Shown: positions 6,304-10,008 of the stretch, piece by piece | Layout of the letters: every line of letters starts with the position of its first letter | Numbering within the stretch: position 1 is the first letter of the stretch | Assembly: GCA_002394725.1 (NCBI GenBank) | Contig: DGUQ01000046.1 | Coordinates: 1 to 10,008, forward strand | Length of the DNA: 10,008 bases | Reading direction: 5' to 3' | DNA from: Ruminococcaceae bacterium UBA4306 | GTDB lineage: Bacteria; Bacillota; Clostridia; Oscillospirales; Acutalibacteraceae | Position numbers and translations under genes: made by a program | The notes under the pieces: generated by a model | Told to the model about the DNA's origin: nothing | The model's input: the letters and a program-made list of their open reading frames with translations, nothing else | The model's database searches: none

Positions 6304-7269
6304 TCAGATGGAAACCTTCATAGCAATTTCATAGAGTTCATTATTAAATTTGCGCGGCATATCGAGCGCTTCCGTAATATCATAATCCACGATCTTGCCT
6401 TCATGGGAAGCGATGACGCGGTTGCCGATGCCTTTCGCGAGCAGATCGACCGCCGCGACGCCCATCCTGGTCGCCATAACTCTGTCGCGTAGTGACGGAG
6501 AACCGCCGCGCTGTACGTGACCGAGGATAGTGGCACGGGTCTCGATACCGGTGCGATGCTGGATGTAATGCGAGATCTCCTGAGAGCCGCCGACGCCCTC
6601 GGCTACGATAACGATAAAGTGCTTCTTACCGGTATCCTTTTGCTCATAGATACGAGAGATAACGTCACGCTCCAGATCGTACTCGATCTCAGGAACGATA
6701 ATGGCGGTAGCGCCGACAGCGATACCGGTCTCCAGCGCGATATCGCCGCAGTGACGACCCATTACCTCGACAACGGAGCAGCGGTCATGGCTCTGAGCGG
6801 TATCACGGATCTTGTCGATCATTTCGACCGCGGTATTCATCGCGGTATCGAAGCCGATGGTGTAATCGGTGCAGGCGATATCATTATCGATCGTTCCGGG
6901 GAGAGCGACACAGGGAATGCCGGCGTTAGTGAGCGCTCTGGCGCCCTTGAAGGAACCGTCGCCGCCGATGACGACCAGACCCTCGATATCGAGAGAACGG
7001 CAGAACTCCGCTGCCTGCTGCTGATACTCGAGCTGCATGAATTTCTTGCTGCGAGCCGTATAAAGGATCGTACCGCCTCGGCTGAGGATATCGGATACGG
7101 AACGAAGGTTCATCTCCTTGACGTCATGGTTCAACAAGCCGTTGTAGCCCTTATATACGCCATATACCTTAAAGCCGTTATAGATACCGGCTCTGATTAC
7201 CGCTCTGACCGCCGCGTTCATGCCCGGCGCGTCGCCGCCGCTTGTTAAAACTGCTAATGATTTAGCCAT
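6304..7269 (-). CDS. pfkA: ATP-dependent 6-phosphofructokinase
   Basis: This enzyme phosphorylates fructose 6-phosphate to fructose 1,6-bisphosphate with ATP, the committed step of glycolysis. The 321 residues match the bacterial PfkA length. Visible motifs are LTSGGDAPGMNAAVRAVIR (8-26, ATP site), GGTILYTAR (65-73), IGGDGSFKGA (101-110), PGTIDND (124-130) with the catalytic base at D128, EVMGRHCGDIAL (168-179), IVAEGVG (221-227) and GHVQRGGSPS (250-259). The glycines in GGDGS and PGTIDND, where pyrophosphate-dependent enzymes carry Asp and Lys, indicate ATP use. The ATG at 7267-7269 has AGGAGG at 7277-7282, 7 bases away, and the gene ends in two consecutive TGA codons. It has its own promoter and is separated from dnaE by a terminator, although the dnaE-pfkA neighbourhood is common in Firmicutes. 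The MORN gene follows by 27 bp. Confidence 0.98.
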   Translation of the reverse strand: MAKSLAVLTSGGDAPGMNAAVRAVIRAGIYNGFKVYGVYKGYNGLLNHDVKEMNLRSVSDILSRGGTILYTARSKKFMQLEYQQQAAEFCRSLDIEGLVVIGGDGSFKGARALTNAGIPCVALPGTIDNDIACTDYTIGFDTAMNTAVEMIDKIRDTAQSHDRCSVVEVMGRHCGDIALETGIAVGATAIIVPEIEYDLERDVISRIYEQKDTGKKHFIVIVAEGVGGSQEISHYIQHRTGIETRATILGHVQRGGSPSLRDRVMATRMGVAAVDLLAKGIGNRVIASHEGKIVDYDITEALDMPRKFNNELYEIAMKVSI

Positions 7270-7310
7270 AATAGTTCCTCCTCTTTAGAAAAGAATTAAA
7301 TACACAGTTT

Positions 7311-7340
7311 ATTATAATACAAAATACAACATAGAATCAA
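7311..7340 (-). promoter_or_regulatory. SigA-type promoter of pfkA
   Basis: On the minus strand a perfect TATAAT (7311-7316) is preceded, after 18 bp, by TTGATT (7335-7340), which matches four of six consensus bases. The start would fall near 7303, giving a leader of about 35 bases that carries the AGGAGG site. Nothing else in the leader suggests a riboswitch. Confidence 0.7.
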
Positions 7341-7351
7341 GTATTTATGCT

Positions 7352-7395
7352 AAAAAAATCGGGAACAATGTGATAAAAAATCCATCGTTCCCGAT
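7352..7395 (-). terminator. Strong intrinsic terminator of dnaE
   Basis: On the minus strand ATCGGGAACGATG (7383-7395) pairs with CATTGTTCCCGAT (7358-7370), a 13-bp stem with one G-U pair and a 12-base loop, followed at once by a run of Ts (7352-7357). The stem begins only 3 bases after the dnaE stop codon. It separates dnaE from pfkA transcription. Confidence 0.92.
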
Positions 7396-7398
7396 CTG

Positions 7399-10008
7399 TT
7401 ATTTCAATATAACGTTTTCTTCCCCCAGCTGAAAGCTCAACTCACCGAGCATAGTGGGATTCGGGGTCGTCCAAAGGCTCCTCGGCGCCAAGAGCTTTTC
7501 TTTTGTTTCACTGAGATAAATCACAACACGGGTGTTGCCGCCGAAGATCTCCAGGATATTCTTCGCTTTGCGGTATTCCCTGCAATCCAGTGACGGGATC
7601 CTCAGATATAAGGTCTGCGGTCGTTTTTGGTCGATCACATTTGCCTGAGTGCTTTTCGGCTTGCTGAACGATTTCGTCAATTCATCGGCAGGAGGCAGCG
7701 GCGTGATCTTGTCCGCTAACACACGCGGCTCTTCCTCTTCCTTCATGCTCAGTGTACCCTCGACGTCGATCACCGCGCCGGCGTAGAGCGCGTCACGGGA
7801 CGCTTCCAGTACATTCGGGAAGATAATGATCTCGCACGTGCCGTATCGATCCTCAACATCGGCGAACGCCATCATCTTGTTGCTCTTGGTGAGCTGGGTC
7901 TTATTCTTGTTGACGGTCACGACCAGACGCACCTTAGCGCGGTCGCGGTATCTGCCCTCCTCGGTGTTCATGATATCGCTGATCCGATCGGCGTTGACCG
8001 ATGCTGCGTAATTCGCGTACGCGTCGATCGGATGACCGCTGAGGTACATACCTGCCATTTCTTTTTCCATATTCAGCAGCTCGATCAGAGGGAACTCCTC
8101 TAGTGAGGGGATCGCGATCTCATTCTGAGCGCCCTGTGAACCCATATCGAAGAGTGAGATCTGTCCTGCTCCCCCACCTCTGCGACGTTCGTATTCGAGA
8201 TCATCGAGTATGGTTTTCGATACGGAGAGCATCTGTCGGCGGTTGCAGTCAAGATGATCGAGTGCGCCGCATTTGATCAGGCTTTCGAGAGATCGGGCGT
8301 TCAACCCCTTGCCGTTGAGCCGTCTGCAAAAATCATAATAGGAATGATACGGTCTTACCATACGCTCGGAGATGATCGCGTTGATGAAGGCAAGCCCGAG
8401 ATTTTTGACAGCGGACAAGCCGAATCGGATATGACCCGAGGACACGGTATATTTACTGTCGCTTTCATTCACGCTCGGCGGCAGCACCGATATCCCCAGT
8501 CGGTGACATTCGCCGATATACACGGCGGTTTTGTTCTGACTTTCAATGACGGAGGACAGCAGCGCCGCCATGTATTCGCGCGGATAATGGCATTTGAGAT
8601 AAGCGGTCTGATAGGATAGAGCGGCATAGGCGGCGGCGTGGCTTTTGTTGAACGCGTAGGACGCGAAGCTCTCCATCTCGGAGAAGATCGATAACGCCGT
8701 TTGTTCATCGATGCCGCGTCTGAGACAGCCTTCCACCTCGACATTGCCGTTTTCATCCGTCAGTCCGTGGATAAAAATCTGCTTTTCACGCTCCATGACG
8801 TCGTGTTTCTTCTTGCTCATGGCACGGCGCACGATATCCGCGCGGCCGAGTGAGTAACCTGCCAAGGAACGGAAGATCTGCATGACCTGCTCCTGATAGA
8901 CGATACAGCCGTTGGTGACGTTCAAGATCGGCTCAAGCAGAGGATGCTTATAGGTGATCAGCCCGGGATTATGACGATTGCGGATATAGGTCGGGATAGA
9001 ATCCATCGGACCGGGTCGGTACAGCGAGATGACCGCGATCAGATCCTCAAACCGTTCGGGCTTTAATTGAGCAAGCACGTTCTTCATGCCGCCGCTCTCG
9101 AACTGAAACACACCGTCCGTATTGCCGGTGGAGATCATAGCATAGACCGCTTTGTCACCGTAATCGATCTCATCGATCTTGAACCGCGGCACACTGCGGC
9201 GGATCATCATCTCGGCGTCATGGATGACAGTGAGGTTGCGCAAGCCGAGGAAGTCCATCTTGAGCAGACCGAGCTCCTCGAGCGTGGTCATGGTAAATTG
9301 GGTGATGACGGCTTCATCGGATTTCGCGAGCGGCACATAGTTGCTGACAGGCTGATCGGTGATGACAACGCCTGCCGCGTGCATGGTGATATGGCGCGGT
9401 ACACCCTCCAGTGCGCGCGCAATATCGATGATTTGCTTGACGGTCGCGTCCTGATGATAGCTTTGGCGCAGCTCCGAGGACAGCGACAGCGCCTTATCCA
9501 GCGTCATATCGATACTGAACGGGATCATTTTGGCGATCTTATCGACGGTCGCGTAAGGGATATCCAGCACCCTGCCGACGTCACGCACAGCGCCGCGCGC
9601 CTGCATGGTACCGAAGGCGACGATCTGCGCGACATGATCCTCGCCGTATTTGCGAATGACGTAGTCGATGACCTCCGAGCGTCTGTCCTTGCAAAAATCG
9701 ATATCAAAATCCGGCATACTGACGCGCTCGGGGTTCAAAAACCGCTCAAACAGCAGATCGTATTTGATCGGATCGATGCCGGTGATGCCGATACAATAGG
9801 CGCACAGGGAGCCCGCGCCCGAGCCTCTGCCGGGGCCTACGGGGATATCCTTGCTCTTAGCGTACTGAACAAAATCGTTGACAATCAAAAAGTAATCGAC
9901 AAAGCCCATCTTACGGATCACGGACAGCTCATATTCGAGCCTGCTGATCAGGCTTTGATCGGGATTCTGTCCGTAATGACGATATAAGCCGTCATAGCAC
10001 AGACGGCG
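7399..10008 (-). CDS. dnaE: DNA polymerase III alpha subunit, DnaE type (N-terminus outside window)
   Basis: The frame is open from the stop at 7399-7401 to the right edge, giving 869 visible codons. The GTG at 9919-9921 is an internal valine, because the upstream codons continue the family pattern (GLYRHYG, then RLEYELSVIRKMGFVDYF). Roughly 280-300 N-terminal residues, including the PHP domain, lie beyond the window. In order come GPGRGSGAGS (9808-9837), the palm motif MPDFDIDFC with two catalytic aspartates at about 9697-9705, KMDFLGLRNL with the third at 9253-9255, the fingers with YRPGPMDSIP, the helix-hairpin-helix region near 8240-8310 (GLNARSLESLIKCGALDHL), and an OB fold at about 7696-7935. 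The absence of a PolC-type exonuclease insertion and the domain order identify DnaE, which in Firmicutes usually works beside PolC in lagging-strand synthesis. A strong terminator follows directly. Confidence 0.97.
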   Translation of the reverse strand, partial: RRLCYDGLYRHYGQNPDQSLISRLEYELSVIRKMGFVDYFLIVNDFVQYAKSKDIPVGPGRGSGAGSLCAYCIGITGIDPIKYDLLFERFLNPERVSMPDFDIDFCKDRRSEVIDYVIRKYGEDHVAQIVAFGTMQARGAVRDVGRVLDIPYATVDKIAKMIPFSIDMTLDKALSLSSELRQSYHQDATVKQIIDIARALEGVPRHITMHAAGVVITDQPVSNYVPLAKSDEAVITQFTMTTLEELGLLKMDFLGLRNLTVIHDAEMMIRRSVPRFKIDEIDYGDKAVYAMISTGNTDGVFQFESGGMKNVLAQLKPERFEDLIAVISLYRPGPMDSIPTYIRNRHNPGLITYKHPLLEPILNVTNGCIVYQEQVMQIFRSLAGYSLGRADIVRRAMSKKKHDVMEREKQIFIHGLTDENGNVEVEGCLRRGIDEQTALSIFSEMESFASYAFNKSHAAAYAALSYQTAYLKCHYPREYMAALLSSVIESQNKTAVYIGECHRLGISVLPPSVNESDSKYTVSSGHIRFGLSAVKNLGLAFINAIISERMVRPYHSYYDFCRRLNGKGLNARSLESLIKCGALDHLDCNRRQMLSVSKTILDDLEYERRRGGGAGQISLFDMGSQGAQNEIAIPSLEEFPLIELLNMEKEMAGMYLSGHPIDAYANYAASVNADRISDIMNTEEGRYRDRAKVRLVVTVNKNKTQLTKSNKMMAFADVEDRYGTCEIIIFPNVLEASRDALYAGAVIDVEGTLSMKEEEEPRVLADKITPLPPADELTKSFSKPKSTQANVIDQKRPQTLYLRIPSLDCREYRKAKNILEIFGGNTRVVIYLSETKEKLLAPRSLWTTPNPTMLGELSFQLGEENVILK

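Noticed and set aside
6517..7248. 243-codon open frame on the plus strand opposite pfkA
   Set aside because: The pfkA frame on the other strand is complete and carries every catalytic motif. The antisense product shows no recognisable domain or ribosome site.
9919..9921. GTG as the start of dnaE
   Set aside because: The frame stays open to the window edge and the 29 upstream codons encode conserved DnaE sequence, so it is an internal valine.
9067..9987. 306-codon open frame on the plus strand opposite dnaE
   Set aside because: It mirrors the conserved DnaE catalytic region, has no ribosome site, and its translation looks like low-complexity complement of Asp/Ile-rich codons. The long antisense frame follows from codon bias.

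Overview
The window is a chromosomal housekeeping segment from a mid-GC, endospore-forming member of the Firmicutes, most likely an anaerobic Clostridia of the Oscillospiraceae/Ruminococcaceae type. The evidence is a sporulation pair (spoIIGA-sigE), a V/A-type ATPase operon, a DnaE-class DNA polymerase III next to pfkA, AGGAGG-type ribosome sites and strong intrinsic terminators. The lineage call is an inference from gene content; no rRNA gene is present to confirm it.

Left part (1-2480, minus strand): the start of a V/A-type ATPase operon, read right to left. It holds a small coiled-coil stalk subunit (G/H type), then the large membrane subunit I, then the first 12 codons of what looks like the proteolipid subunit K, cut by the window edge. 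A 67-bp imperfect inverted repeat sits between the stalk gene and subunit I and can fold into a 12-bp stem in the mRNA. The operon promoter is readable at 2512-2540.

Middle (2481-4343): a 258-bp AT-rich divergent control region, then spoIIGA and sigE on the plus strand. This is the membrane protease and pro-sigma factor pair that starts the mother-cell programme in sporulation. The spoIIGA promoter has good -35 and -10 boxes set 21 bp apart, much like the long-spacer, Spo0A-dependent spoIIG promoter of Bacillus. sigG, which often follows sigE, is absent. A hairpin with T-tracts on both strands ends sigE and the convergent small lipoprotein gene (4344-4688, minus). The lipoprotein gene has a sequence upstream that resembles a SigE promoter.

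Right part (4834-10008, minus strand): dnaE (its N-terminal part lies outside the window) ends in a strong terminator. pfkA follows with its own promoter and the best ribosome site in the window. Just 27 bp after it comes a 480-residue MORN-repeat protein of unknown function, probably cotranscribed with pfkA and closed by a hairpin at 4798-4823.

Most of the window is ordinary core genome. I see no CRISPR array, insertion sequence, phage gene, tRNA or rRNA. The points most worth a second look are regulatory: the long-spacer spoIIGA promoter with a dyad inside it, the 20-bp palindrome upstream of the V-ATPase promoter, the possible SigE promoter of the lipoprotein, and the folded repeat inside the V-ATPase operon. 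The unassigned N-terminal two thirds of the MORN protein is the least explained coding sequence.
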